Assembly: GCF_051401765.1 (NCBI RefSeq) | Contig: NW_027480492.1 | Location: 186,001-250,000 of the forward strand | Length of the DNA stretch: 64,000 nucleotides | Direction: 5' to 3' | From: Calliopsis andreniformis | Lineage: Eukaryota > Arthropoda > Insecta > Hymenoptera > Andrenidae | Part shown: positions 11,178 to 24,800 of the stretch, in pieces | How the letters are laid out: each line of letters opens with the position of its first letter | Numbering within the stretch: position 1 is the stretch's first letter | Position numbers and translations under genes: made by a program | Notes under the pieces: generated by a model | What the model saw: the letters and a program-made list of their open reading frames with translations, nothing else | What the model was told of the DNA's origin: nothing | Databases searched by the model: none

Positions 11178-14100
11178 GAGGACAGAGGATTGAGCATTGA
11201 GGATTAAAGATTGAGGACTGGGGATTGAGGATTGAAGATTGAGGATTGAGGATTGAGGATTGGGGATTGGGAATCTAGGATTGGATATAGGTTATTGAGG
11301 ATTGAAGATTGAGTATTGAGGATTGAAGATTGAGGATTGAGGATTGAGGATGGGGATTGAGGGTTGAGGATTGAAGATTGAGGATTGGGGACTGAGGATT
11401 GAAGATTGAGGATTAAGGATTGAGGATTGAGGATTGAGGATTGAGGATTGAAGATTGAAGATTCAGTATTGAGGATCGAAGATTGAGAATTGAAGATTGG
11501 GGATTTAGGATTGAAGATTGAGTGTTGAGGTTTGAAGGCTGACGATTGAGTATTGAGGATTGAGGATTGATGGTTGAGTATTGAGGATTGAAGTTTGAGG
11601 GTTGTGTGTTGAATATTGAGGATTGATGATTTCAGGATTGAGGATTGAGGATTGAAGATTGAGTATTGAGGATTGAAGATTGAGGATTGCGGATTGAGGA
11701 TTGAGGATTGAGGATTGAGGATTGAGTATTGAGGATTGAGGATTGAGGATTGGGGATTGAGGGTTGAAGATTGAGTGTTGAGGATTGGGTATTGAGGATT
11801 GAGGAATGAGGATTGAGGATTGAGGATTGAGGATTGAGGATTGAAGATTGAGTATTGAGTATTGAAGGTTGAGTATTTTGGATTGAGGATTAAGGATTGA
11901 GGATTGAATATTGTAGATTGAGTACTGATGCCTTAGGATTGAGGATTGAGGATTGGGGATTGAGGATTGAGGATTGAAGATTGAGTATTGAGGATTGAAG
12001 TTTGAGGATTGAAGATTGAGTATTGATGATTGAATATTGAGGATTGAGGATTGAGGATTGAGGATTGAGAATTGAGGATTGAGGATTGAGGATTGAGGAT
12101 TGAAGATTGAGTATTGATGATTGAATATTGAGGATTGAGGATTGAGGTTTGAGAATTGAAGACGAGGACTGACGGTAGAGGATTTAGGTTTGAGGATTGA
12201 GGATTGAGGACTGAGGATTGAGGATGAGTGCTAAGGGTCGGGGATTGAGGTTTGACGACTGAGGACTGAGGATTGAGGATTGAGAATTGAGGATTGATGT
12301 TTGAGGATTGAAGATTGAGGATTGGGTATTGAGGATTGAAGAGTGAGGACTGAGGATTGAGGATTGAGGATCGAGGATTGAGGATTGAGAATTGAGGATG
12401 AGGACTGAGGGTTGAGGATTGAGGTTTGAGGAATGAGGATTGAGGATTCAGGATTGAGGATTGAGGATTGAGGATTGAGTATTGTAGATTGAGTATTGAT
12501 GACTGAGGATTGAGGATTGAGGATTGAGAATTGACAATTGAGGATTGAAGATTGAGTATTGATGATTGAAGTCTGAGGATTGAGGATTGAGTATTGAAGA
12601 TTGAGGACTGAGTGTTGAGGGTTGAGTGATGAGAATAGATGTTTGTGGATGGAGACTTGAATATTGAAGATTGAGGATTGGGTATTGAAAACTGAGAATT
12701 CAGTATATTCTATTGAGTATTGAGAATTGAACATTGATGGTTGAGTATTGAGTATTGGTTGTTGAGGGTTGTGTGCTGAATATTGAGGATCGAGGATTTT
12801 AGGATTGAGGATTGAGGATTGAAGATTGAGTATTGATGATTGAATATTGCGGATTGCGGACTGAGGATTGAAGATTGAGGATTGAGGGTTGACGATTGTG
12901 GATTGAGGATTGAGGATTGAAGATTGAGTGTTGAGGATTGAAGACTGACGATTGAGAATTGAGAATTGAGGATTGATGACTGAGGGTTGAGGATTGAGTG
13001 CTAAGGATTGAGGATTGAGGATTGAGGATTGAAGATTGAGAATTGAGTATTGAAGATTGAGGATTGAGGATTGAGGATTGAGGATTGAGGATTGAGGATT
13101 GAAGATTGAATATTGATGATTGAGGTCTGAGAATTAAGGATTGAGGATTGAGAATTGAGTATTGAGGATTGAGGATTGAAGATTGAGGATTGGGTATTTA
13201 GGATTGAAGAATGAGGATTGAGGATTGAGGTTTGAGTATTGAGGATTGAAGATTGAGTATTGATGATTGAATATTGAGGATTGAGGATTGAGGTTTGAGG
13301 ATTGAGGATGAAGACTGAGGGTTGAGGATTGAGGTTTGAGGAACGAGGATTGAGGATTGAAGATTGAATATTGAGGATATAAGATTGAGTATTGATGATT
13401 GAGGGTTGAGGATGGAGGATGAGGGCTCAGGGTTGAGGATTGAGGATTGAGGATTGAGTATTGAAGATTGAGTATTGATGCCTGAGGATTGAGGATTGTG
13501 GATTGATGATTCAGGATCGAGGATTGAAGATTGAGAATTGAGGATTGAGCATTGAGGATTGAAGATTGAGTACTGGGGATTCGGGATTGAAGATTGAGTA
13601 TTAATGATTGAAGATTGGGGATTGAGGATCTAGAATTGGAGATTGATTATTGAGGATTGAAGATTGAGGATTGAGGATTGAGGATTGAGAATTGAGAATT
13701 GAGCATGAGGACTGAGGGTTGAGTATTGAGGTTTGAGGAATGAGGGTTGAGGGTTGAGGATTGAGGATTGAGGATTGAGGATTGAGGATTGAGGATTGAG
13801 TATTGAAGATTGAGTATTGATGCCTGAGGATTGAGGATTGTGGATTGATGATACAGGATCGAGGATTGAAGATTGAGAATTGAGGATTGAAGATTGAGTA
13901 TTGAGGATTGAGGATTGAGGATGGAGGATGAGGGCTGAGGGTTGAGGATTGCGGTTTGAGGACTGCGGACTGAGGATTGAGGATTGAGAATTGAGGATTG
14001 AGAATTGAGGATTGAGGATTGAGGATTGGGAACTGAGGATTGGGTATTTAGGATTGAAGAATGAGGATTGAGGATTGAGGTTTGAGGATTGAGGATTGAA

Positions 14101-17100
14101 GATTGAGTATTGATGATTGAATATTGAGGATTGAGGATTGAGGATGAGGGCTGAGGGTTGAGGATTGATGTTTGAGGACTGAGGACTGAGGATTGTGGAT
14201 TGAGAATAGAGGATTGAGGATTGAGGATTGAAGTTTGAGGTTTGGGTATTGAGGATTGAAGAATGAGTATTGAGGATTGAAGATTGAGGATTGAGGATTG
14301 AAGAATGAGTGTTGAGGATTGAAGATTGAGGATTGAGGATTGAGGATTGAGGATTGAGGATTGAGGATTGAAGATTGAGGATTGAGGATTGAGGATTGAG
14401 GATTGAGGATTCAGGATTAAAGATTGAGGATTGAGGATTGAAGATTGAGTATTGATTATTGAAGATTGAAGATTGAGGATTGAGTGCTGAGGATTGAGGA
14501 CGAGGACTGACGGTTGAGGATTGAGGATTGAGGATTGAAGATTGAGTATTGAGGATTGAAGATAGAAGATTGAGGATTGAGGATTGAGGATTGACGATTG
14601 AGGATTGAGGATGAGGGCAGAGGGTTGAGGATTGATGGTTGAGGACTGAGGACTGAGGATTGATGATTGAGAATTGAGGATTGAGGATTGAGGATTGAAG
14701 TTTGAGGATTGGGTATTGAGGATTGAAGAATGAGTATTGAGGATTGAAGATTGAGGATTGAGGATTGAGTGTTGAGGATTGAAGATTGAGGATTGAGGAT
14801 TGAGGATTGGAAATTGATGATTGAGTATTGAGGATTGAAGATTGAGGATTGAGTATTGATGATTGGGGATTGCGGATTAAGGATTGAGGATTGGGGATTG
14901 GGGATCTAGGATTGGAGATTGATTATTGAGGGTTGAAGATTGAGGATTGAGGATTGAGGATTGAGGATTGAGAATGGAGAATTGAGGATGAGGACTGAGG
15001 GTTGAGGATTGAGGATTGAAAATTGAGGATTGAGGATTGAAGATTGAGGATTGAGGATTGAGGATTGTTGTATTGGGAACTGAGAATTGAGGATTGAGGA
15101 TTGAAGATTGTGTATTGAGGATTGAAGATTGAGGATTGAGGATTGAGGATTGAAGATTGAGGACTGAGTGTTGAGGATTGAGTGTTGAGAATTGATGTTT
15201 GAGGATTTAGATTTGATTATTGAATATTGTGGATTGAGTATTGAACCATGAGAATTCAGGATATTCTATTGAGTATTGAGAATTGAGGATAGACGGTTGA
15301 GTATTGAGAATTGATGGTTGAGGGTTGAGTGTTGAATATTGAGGATTGAGGATTGAGGATTGAGGATTGAGGATTGAGGATTGAGTGTTGAGGGTTGAGT
15401 GACGAGAATTGATGTTTGTGGATTGAGATTTGAAAATTGAAGATTGGGGTTGAGTATTGAAAACTGAGAATTCAGGATGTTCTGTTGAGTATTGAGAATT
15501 GAGCATTGATGGTTGAGGTCTGAGGATTAAAGGTTGAGGATTCAGGATTGAGGATTCAGAATTGAGGTTTGAGGACTGAGGATTGACGATTGAAGATTGA
15601 GTATTGAGGATTGAACGTAGAAGATTGAGGATTGAGGATTGAGTATTGAGGATTGAGGATTGAGGATTGAGGATGAGGGCTGAGGGTTGAGGATTGATGT
15701 TTGAGGGCTGAGGACTGAGGATTGAGGACTGAGAATTGAGGATTGAGGATTGAGGATTGATGATTGAGGATTGAGTACTGAGGATTGAGGATTGAGGATT
15801 GAGGATTGAAGATTGAGGATTGACGATTGAGGGGGGTGGATTGAGGATGAGGACTGAGGGTTGAGGATTGAGGTTTGAGGAATGAGGATTGAGGGTTGAG
15901 GATTGAGGTTGTGGATTGGGGATTGAGTATCGAAGATTGAGTATTGATGACTGAGGATTGAGGATTGAGGATTGAGGATTGAGGATTGAGGATTGAAGAT
16001 TGAGTATTGAGGATTGAAGATTGAGGGTTGAGGATTGTGGATTGAAGATTGAGCACTGAGTGTTGAGGGTTGAGTGATGAGAATAGATGTTTGTGGATGG
16101 AGACTTGAAGATTGAAGGTTGAGGATAGAGTATTGAAAACTGAGAATTCAGGATATTCTATTGAGTATTGGGAATTGAGCATTGATGGTTGAGTATTGAG
16201 GATTGATGGTTGAGGGTAGTGTGTTGAATATTGAGGATTGAGGATTTTAGGATTGGGGATTGAGGATTCAAGATTGAGTATTGAGGATTGAAGATAGAAG
16301 ATTGAGGATTGAGGATTGAGGATTGACGATTGAGGATTGAGGATGAGGGCTGAGGGTTGAGGATTGATGTTTGAGGACTGAGGACTGAGGATTGAGGATT
16401 GAGAATTGAGGATTGAGGATTCAGGATTGAAGTTTGAGGTTTGGGTATTGAGGATTGAAGAATGAGTGTTGAGGATTGAAGATTGAGGATTGAGGATTGA
16501 AGATTCAGTGTTGAGGATTGAAGATTGAGGATTGAGGATTGAGGATGAGAATTGACGGTTGAGGATTGATGTTTGAGGACTGAGGTCTGAGGATTGAGGA
16601 TTGAGAATTGAGGAATGAGGATTGAGGATTGACGATTGAGGACTGAGTGTTGAGGGTTGAGGATTGAGGTTGTGGATTGGGGATTGAGTATCGAAGATTG
16701 AGTATTGATGACTGAGGATTGAGGATTGAGGATTGAGGATTGAGGATTGAGGATTGAAGATTGAGTATTGAGGATTGAAGATTGAGGGTTGAGGATTGTG
16801 GATTGAAGATTGAGCACTGAGTGTTGAGGGTTGAGTGATGAGAATTGTTGTTGGTGGATTCAGATTTTAAAATTGAAGATAGGGGATTGAGCATTGAAAA
16901 CTGAGAATTCAGGATGTTCTGTTGAGTATTGAGAATTGAGCATTGATGGTTGAGGTCTGAGGATTAAAGATTGAGGATTCAGGATTGAGGATTCAGAATT
17001 GAGGTTTGAGGACTGAGGATTGAGGATTGAGTTTGAGTATTGAGGATTGCGGATTGAGGATTGAGGATTGAGGAATGAGGATTGAAGATTGAAGATTGAG

Positions 17101-19114
17101 TACTGAGGATTGAAGATTGAGGATTGAGGATTGGCGATTGAGGATTGAGGATTGAGTAATGATGATAGAGGATTGGAGTTTGAGGATTGACGATTGAGGA
17201 TTGAGGATTGAGTATTGAGGATTGCAGATTGAGGATTGAGGAATGAGGATTGAAGAATGAGGATTGAGGATTGAGGATTGAGGATTGATGAGTGAGGGTT
17301 GAGGATTGAGGATTGAGGATTGAGAATCGAGGATTGAGGATTGAGGATTAAGGATTGAAAATTGATGATTGAGGACTGAGGATTGAAGATTGAGGATTGA
17401 GGATTGAGGATTGAGGATTGAGGATTGAGGATTGAGGATTGAAGATTCAGTATTGAGGATTGAAGGTTGGGAATTGAGGATTGAGGATTGAACTTTGAGG
17501 ACTTAGTGTTGAGGGTTGAGTGATGGGAATTGATGTTTGTGGATAGAGATTTGAAGATTCCAAATTGAGTATTAAGTATTGAAAACTGTGAATTGAGGAT
17601 ATTCTATTGAGGATTGAGGATTGACAACTGATTGTTGAGGACTGAGGGCTGAACAATGAGGATTCAGGATTGAGGATTGCAGATTGAGTATTGAGGATTG
17701 AAGATTGAGGATTGCATATTGAGCATTGAGGATTGAGGATTGAAGATTGAGGATTGAGGATTGAGGGTTGTGGATTGAGGACGAGGACTGAGGGTTGAGT
17801 ATTCATGTTTGAGGTATGAAGATTGAGGATTGAGGGTTGAGAATTGAGGATCGAGGATTGAGGACTGAAGATTGAGGATTGAGGATTGAGGATTGAGGAT
17901 TGAGGATTGTGTATTGAGGATTGAAGATTGAGGATTGAGGATTGAAGATTGAGTGTTGAGTATTGATGACTGACGATTGAGTATAGAGAATTGAGGATTG
18001 ATGGTTGTGTATTGAGAATTGAAGGTTGTGGGCTGTGTGTTGAATATTGAGGATTGAGGATTTCAGGATTGAGGATTGAAGATTGAAGATTGAGTATTGA
18101 GGATTGAAGACTGAGGATTGCGGATTGAGGATTGACGATTGAGGATTGAGGGTTGAGGATTGAAGATTGAAGATTGAGGATTGAGGATTGAGGATTGAGG
18201 ATTGAGGATTGAGGATTGAAGATTGAATATTGTTGATTGAAGATCGAGGATTGAGGGTTGAGTGTTGTGTGTTGAGGACGAGGACTGAGGGTTGAATATT
18301 GATGTTTGAGGTCTGAGGATTGAGGATTGAGGATTGAGGATTAAGGATTGAGTATTGAGAATTGAAGATTGAGGATTGGGTATTGAAGATTGAAGAATGA
18401 GGGTTGAGGATTGAGGATTGAGGATTGAGGATTGCAGATTGAGTATTGAGGATTGAAGATTGAGGATTGAGGATTGAGGATTGAGGATCGAGGATTGAGG
18501 ATTGAGGATTGAGGATTGAGGATTGAGGATTGAAGATTGAGGATTGAGGATTGAGGATTGAGGATTGAGGATTGAGGATTGAACATTGAGGATTGAGGAT
18601 TGAGGATTGAGGATTGAGGATCGAGGATTGAAGATTGAGGATTGAGGATTGAGGATTGAGGATTGAGGATTGAGGATTGAAGATTGAATACTGATGATTG
18701 AAGATCGAGGATTGAGGATTGAGTGTTGTGTGTTGAGGACGAGGACTGAGGGTTGAATATTGATGTTTGGGGTCTGAGGATTGAGGATTGAGGATTGAGG
18801 ATTAAGGATTGAGTGTTGAGAATTGAGGATTGAGGATTGGGTATTGAAGATTGAAGAATGAGTGTTGAGGATTGAGGTTTGAGGATTGAGGATTGCAGAT
18901 TGAGTATTGAGGATTGAAGATTGAGGATTGAGGATTGAGGATTGACGATTGAGGATTGAGGATTGAGGATTGAGGATTTAAGATTGAGTATTGAGGATTG
19001 AAGATTGAGGATTGAGGATCGAGGATTGAAGATTGAGGACTGAGTGTTGAGGGCTGAGTGATGAGAATAGATGTTTGTGGATTGAGGTTTGAAGATTGAA
19101 GATTGGGGATTGAG
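11178..19114. repeat. Higher-order repeat A, copy 2
   Basis: Copy of 1-7937. Position 11178 corresponds to base 1, starting GAGGACAGAGGATTGAGCAT. Homology at this spacing continues to about 19114, where the partner at 7937 departs inside a module. From 14540 onward this block is itself copied at 31254 (spacing 16,714). It holds modules near 12608, 15370, 16058, 16815, 17500 and 19040, and the six-G marker at 15831-15836. Confidence 0.92.
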
Positions 19115-21838
19115 TACTGAAAACTGTGAATTAAGGATATTCTAGTGAGGATAGAGGATTGACAATTGATTGTTGCGGACTGAGCGATGAAGATTGAGGA
19201 TTCAGGATTGAGGATTGAGGATGGAGGATGAGGACTGAGGGTTGAGGATTGAGGTTTGAGGAATGGGGATTGAGGGTTGAGGATTGAGGTTGTGGATTGG
19301 GGATTGAGTATCGAAGATTGAGTATTGATGACTGAGGATTGAGGATTGAGGATTGAGGATTGAGGATTGAGGATTGAAGATTGAGTATTGATGATTGAAG
19401 ATTGAGGGTTGAGGATTGACGATTGAGGATTGAGGATGAGGGCTGAGGGTTGAGGATTGATGTTTGAGGACTGACGACTGAGGATTGTGGATTGAGAATA
19501 GAGGATTGAGGATTGAGGATTGAAGTTTGATGTTTGGGTATTGAGGATTGAAGAATGAGTATTGAGGATTGAAGATTGAGGATTGAGGATTGAAGAATGA
19601 GTGTTGAGGATTGAAGATTGAGGATTGAGGATTGAGGATTGAGGATTGAGGATTGAGGATTGAAGATTGAGGGTTGAGGATTGAGGATTGAGGATTGAGG
19701 ATTCAGGATTAAAGATTGAGGATTGAGGATTGAAGATTGAGTATTGATTATTGAAGATTGAAGATTGAGGATTGAGTGCTGAGGATTGAGGACGAGGACT
19801 GAGGGTTGAGGATTGAGGTTTGAGGAATGGGGATTGAGGGTTGAGGATTGAGGTTGTGGATTGGGGATTGAGTATCGAAGATTGAGTATTGATGACTGAG
19901 GATTGAGGATTGAGGATTGAGGATTGAGGATTGAGGATTGAAGATTGAGTATTGATGATTGAAGATTGAGGGTTGAGGATTGACGATTGAGGATTGAGGA
20001 TGAGCGCTGAGGGTTGAGGATTGATGTTTGAGGACTGACGACTGAGGATTGTGGATTGAGAATAGAGGATTGAGGATTGAGGATTGAAGTTTGAGGTTTG
20101 GGTATTGAGGATTGAAGAATGAGTATTGAGGATTGAAGATTGAGGATTGAGGATTGAAGAATGAGTGTTGAGGATTGAAGATTGAGGATTGAGGATTGAG
20201 GATTGAGGATTGAGGATTGAGGATTGACGATTGAGGATTGAGGATGAGGGCAGAGGTTGAGGATTGATGGTTGAGGACTGAGGACTGAGGATTGATGATT
20301 GAGAATTGAGGATTGAGGATTGAGGATTGAAGTTTGAGGATTGGGTATTGAGGATTGAAGAATGAGTATTGAGGATTGAAGATTGAGGATTGAGGATTGA
20401 GTGTTGAGGATGAAGATTGAGGATTGAGGATTGAGGATTGGAGATTGATGATTGAGTATTGAGGATTGAAGATTGAGGATTGAGTATTGATGATTGGGGA
20501 TTGCGGATTAAGGATTGAGGATTGGGGATTGGGGATCTAGGATTGGAGATTGATTATTGAGGGTTGAAGATTGAGGATTGAGGATTGAGGATTGAGGATT
20601 GAGAATGGAGAGTTGAGGATGAGGACTGAGGGTTGAGGATTGAGGATTGAAATTGAGGATTGAGGATTGAGGATTGAGGACTGAGGATTCAGAATGAGGG
20701 CTGAGGGTTGAGGATTGATTTTTGAGTATTGAATCCTGAGAATTCAGGATAATCTATTGAGTATTGAGAATTGAGTATTGATGGTTGAGAATTGAGGATT
20801 GAGGATTGAGGATAGAGGATTGAGTATTGAAGACTGAGGATTGTTGATTGGGGATTGAGGATTGAGGATTGAGGGGGGTTCAGGATTGAGGATTGAGGAT
20901 TGAGTATTGAGGATTGGAGATTGAGGTTGATGATTGAGGATGAGGATTGAGGGTTGAGGATTGAAGATTTAGGATTGGGTACTGAGGATTGAAGGTTGAG
21001 GGTTAAGGATTGAGAATTGAGGATTGAGGATTGAGGATTGAGGATTGAAGATTCAGTATTGAGGATAGAAGATTGAGAATTGAAGATTGAGGATTTAGGA
21101 TTGAAGATTGAGTGTTGAGGATTGGAGGCTGACGACTGAGTATTGAGAATTGAGGATTGATGGTTGTGTATTGAGGATTGAACTTTGAGGGTTGTGTGTT
21201 GAATATTGAGGATTGAGGAATTCAGGATTGAGGATTGAGGATTGGAGATTGAGTATTGAGGATTGAAGATTGAGTATTGAGGATTGAGGATTGTTGTATT
21301 GAGGACTGAGAATTGAGGATTGAGGATTGAAGATTGTGTATTGAGGATTGAAGATTGAGGATTGAGGATTGAGGATTGAAGATTGAGGACTGAGTGTTGA
21401 GGATTGAGTGTTGAGAATTGATGTTTGAGGATTTAGATTTGATTATTGAATATTGTGGATTGAGTATTGAACCATGAGAATTCAGGATATTCTATTGAGT
21501 ATTGAGAATTGAGGATTGACGGTTGAGTATTGAGAATTGATGGTTGACGGTTGAGTGTTGAATATTGAGGATTGAGGATTGAGGATTGAGGATTGAAGAT
21601 TGAATATTGAGGATTGAAGATTGATGATTGAGGATTAAGGGTTGAGGATTGAGTATTGAGGATTGAGGACTGAGGATTGAAGATTCAGTATTGAAGATTG
21701 AAGGTGGAGAATTGAGGATTGAGGATTGAACACTGAGGGCTGAGTGTTGAGGGTTGAGTGATGGGAATTGATGTTTGTGGATATGAGATTTGAAGATTGC
21801 AGATTGAGTATTGAGTATTGAAAACTGTGAATTGATGA
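17600..21838. repeat. 4.24-kb tandem unit, copy 1
   Basis: Matches 21839-26076 at spacings of 4,239 to 4,238 bp. Anchors are GACGAGGACTGAGGGTTGAG before TATTCATG (17780 and 22019), the TACTGAAAACTG module (19112 and 23350) and GATTCAGTATTG (17446/21684/25922). The left boundary lies in a diverged stretch, about 17.45-17.66 kb, that contains a module. After it the copies become nearly identical. The same pair of units recurs at about 34.3-38.55 kb and 48.99-53.23 kb through the larger duplications. Confidence 0.85.
20734..20749. repeat. Short perfect inverted repeat TCCTGA-GAAT-TCAGGA (first of ten)
   Basis: Six-base arms with a four-base loop, around an EcoRI site, inside the variant module that reads GATTTTTGAGTATTGAA on its left and TAATCTATTGAGTATTG on its right. 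Ten copies are visible: 20734, 24974, 30326, 37451, 43501, 44818, 52131, 58181, 59498 and 61381 (16 bp each). No T-run follows, so it does not resemble an intrinsic terminator. It could form only a very small hairpin. Confidence 0.85.
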
Positions 21839-24800
21839 TATTCTATTGAGGATTGAGGATTGACAACTGATTGTTGAGGACTGAGGGCTGAACAATGAGG
21901 ATTCAGGATTGAGGATTGCAGATTGAGTATTGAGGATTGAAGATTGAGGATTGCATATTGAGCATTGAGGATTGAGGATTGAAGATTGAGGATTGAGGAT
22001 TGAGGGTTGTGGATTGAGGACGAGGACTGAGGGTTGAGTATTCATGTTTGAGGTATGAAGATTGAGGATTGAGGGTTGAGAATTGAGGATCGAGGATTGA
22101 GGACTGAAGATTGAGGATTGAGGATTGAGGATTGAGGATTGAGGATTGTGTATTGAGGATTGAAGATTGAGGATTGAGGATTGAAGATTGAGTGTTGAGT
22201 ATTGATGACTGACGATTGAGTATAGAGAATTGAGGATTGATGGTTGTGTATTGAGAATTGAAGGTTGTGGGCTGTGTGTTGAATATTGAGGATTGAGGAT
22301 TTCAGGATTGAGGATTGAAGATTGAAGATTGAGTATTGAGGATTGAAGACTGAGGATTGCGGATTGAGGATTGACGATTGAGGATTGAGGGTTGAGGATT
22401 GAAGATTGAAGATTGAGGATTGAGGATTGAGGATTGAGGATTGAGGATTGAGGATTGAAGATTGAATATTGTTGATTGAAGATCGAGGATTGAGGGTTGA
22501 GTGTTGTGTGTTGAGGACGAGGACTGAGGGTTGAATATTGATGTTTGAGGTCTGAGGATTGAGGATTGAGGATTGAGGATTAAGGATTGAGTATTGAGAA
22601 TTGAAGATTGAGGATTGGGTATTGAAGATTGAAGAATGAGGGTTGAGGATTGAGGATTGAGGATTGAGGATTGCAGATTGAGTATTGAGGATTGAAGATT
22701 GAGGATTGAGGATTGAGGATTGAGGATCGAGGATTGAGGATTGAGGATTGAGATTGAGGATTGAGGATTGAAGATTGAGGATTGAGGATTGAGGATTGAG
22801 GATTGAGGATTGAGGATTGAACATTGAGGATTGAGGATTGAGGATTGAGGATTGAGGATCGAGGATTGAAGATTGAGGATTGAGGATTGAGGATTGAGGA
22901 TTGAGGATTGAGGATTGAAGATTGAATACTGATGATTGAAGATCGAGGATTGAGGATTGAGTGTTGTGTGTTGAGGACGAGGACTGAGGGTTGAATATTG
23001 ATGTTTGGGGTCTGAGGATTGAGGATTGAGGATTGAGGATTAAGGATTGAGTGTTGAGAATTGAGGATTGAGGATTGGGTATTGAAGATTGAAGAATGAG
23101 TGTTGAGGATTGAGGTTTGAGGATTGAGGATTGCAGATTGAGTATTGAGGATTGAAGATTGAGGATTGAGGATTGAGGATTGACGATTGAGGATTGAGGA
23201 TTGAGGATTGAGGATTTAAGATTGAGTATTGAGGATTGAAGATTGAGGATTGAGGATCGAGGATTGAAGATTGAGGACTGAGTGTTGAGGGCTGAGTGAT
23301 GAGAATAGATGTTTGTGGATTGAGGTTTGAAGATTGAAGATTGGGGATTGAGTACTGAAAACTGTGAATTAAGGATATTCTAGTGAGGATAGAGGATTGA
23401 CAATTGATTGTTGCGGACTGAGCGATGAAGATTGAGGATTCAGGATTGAGGATTGAGGATGGAGGATGAGGACTGAGGGTTGAGGATTGAGGTTTGAGGA
23501 ATGGGGATTGAGGGTTGAGGATTGAGGTTGTGGATTGGGGATTGAGTATCGAAGATTGAGTATTGATGACTGAGGATTGAGGATTGAGGATTGAGGATTG
23601 AGGATTGAGGATTGAAGATTGAGTATTGATGATTGAAGATTGAGGGTTGAGGATTGACGATTGAGGATTGAGGATGAGGGCTGAGGGTTGAGGATTGATG
23701 TTTGAGGACTGACGAATGAGGATTGTGGATTGAGAATAGAGGATTGAGGATTGAGGATTGAAGTTTGATGTTTGGGTATTGAGGATTGAAGAATGAGTAT
23801 TGAGGATTGAAGATTGAGGATTGAGGATTGAAGAATGAGTGTTGAGGATTGAAGATTGAGGATTGAGGATTGAGGATTGAGGATTGAGGATTGAGGATTG
23901 AAGATTGAGGGTTGAGGATTGAGGATTGAGGATTGAGGATTCAGGATTAAAGATTGAGGATTGAGGATTGAAGATTGAGTATTGATTATTGAAGATTGAA
24001 GATTGAGGATTGAGTGCTGAGGATTGAGGACGAGGACTGAGGGTTGAGGATTGAGGTTTGAGGAATGGGGATTGAGGGTTGAGGATTGAGGTTGTGGATT
24101 GGGGATTGAGTATCGAAGATTGAGTATTGATGACTGAGGATTGAGGATTGAGGATTGAGGATTGAGGATTGAGGATTGAAGATTGAGTATTGATGATTGA
24201 AGATTGAGGGTTGAGGATTGACGATTGAGGATTGAGGATGAGCGCTGAGGGTTGAGGATTGATGTTTGAGGACTGACGACTGAGGATTGTGGATTGAGAA
24301 TAGAGGATTGAGGATTGAGGATTGAAGTTTGAGGTTTGGGTATTGAGGATTGAAGAATGAGTATTGAGGATTGAAGATTGAGGATTGAGGATTGAAGAAT
24401 GAGTGTTGAGGATTGAAGATTGAGGATTGAGGATTGAGGATTGAGGATTGAGGATTGAGGATTGACGATTGAGGATTGAGGATGAGGGCAGAGGGTTGAG
24501 GATTGATGGTTGAGGACTGAGGACTGAGGATTGATGATTGAGAATTGAGGATTGAGGATTGAGGATTGAAGTTTGAGGATTGGGTATTGAGGATTGAAGA
24601 ATGAGTATTGAGGATTGAAGATTGAGGATTGAGGATTGAGTGTTGAGGATTGAAGATTGAGGATTGAGGATTGAGGATTGGAGATTGATGATTGAGTATT
24701 GAGGATTGAAGATTGAGGATTGAGTATTGATGATTGGGGATTGCGGATTAAGGATTGAGGATTGGGATTGGGGATCTAGGATTGGAGATTGATTATTGAG

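Noticed and set aside
20734..20749. Intrinsic terminator
   Set aside because: The six-base arms with a four-base loop have no following T tract and no gene upstream.
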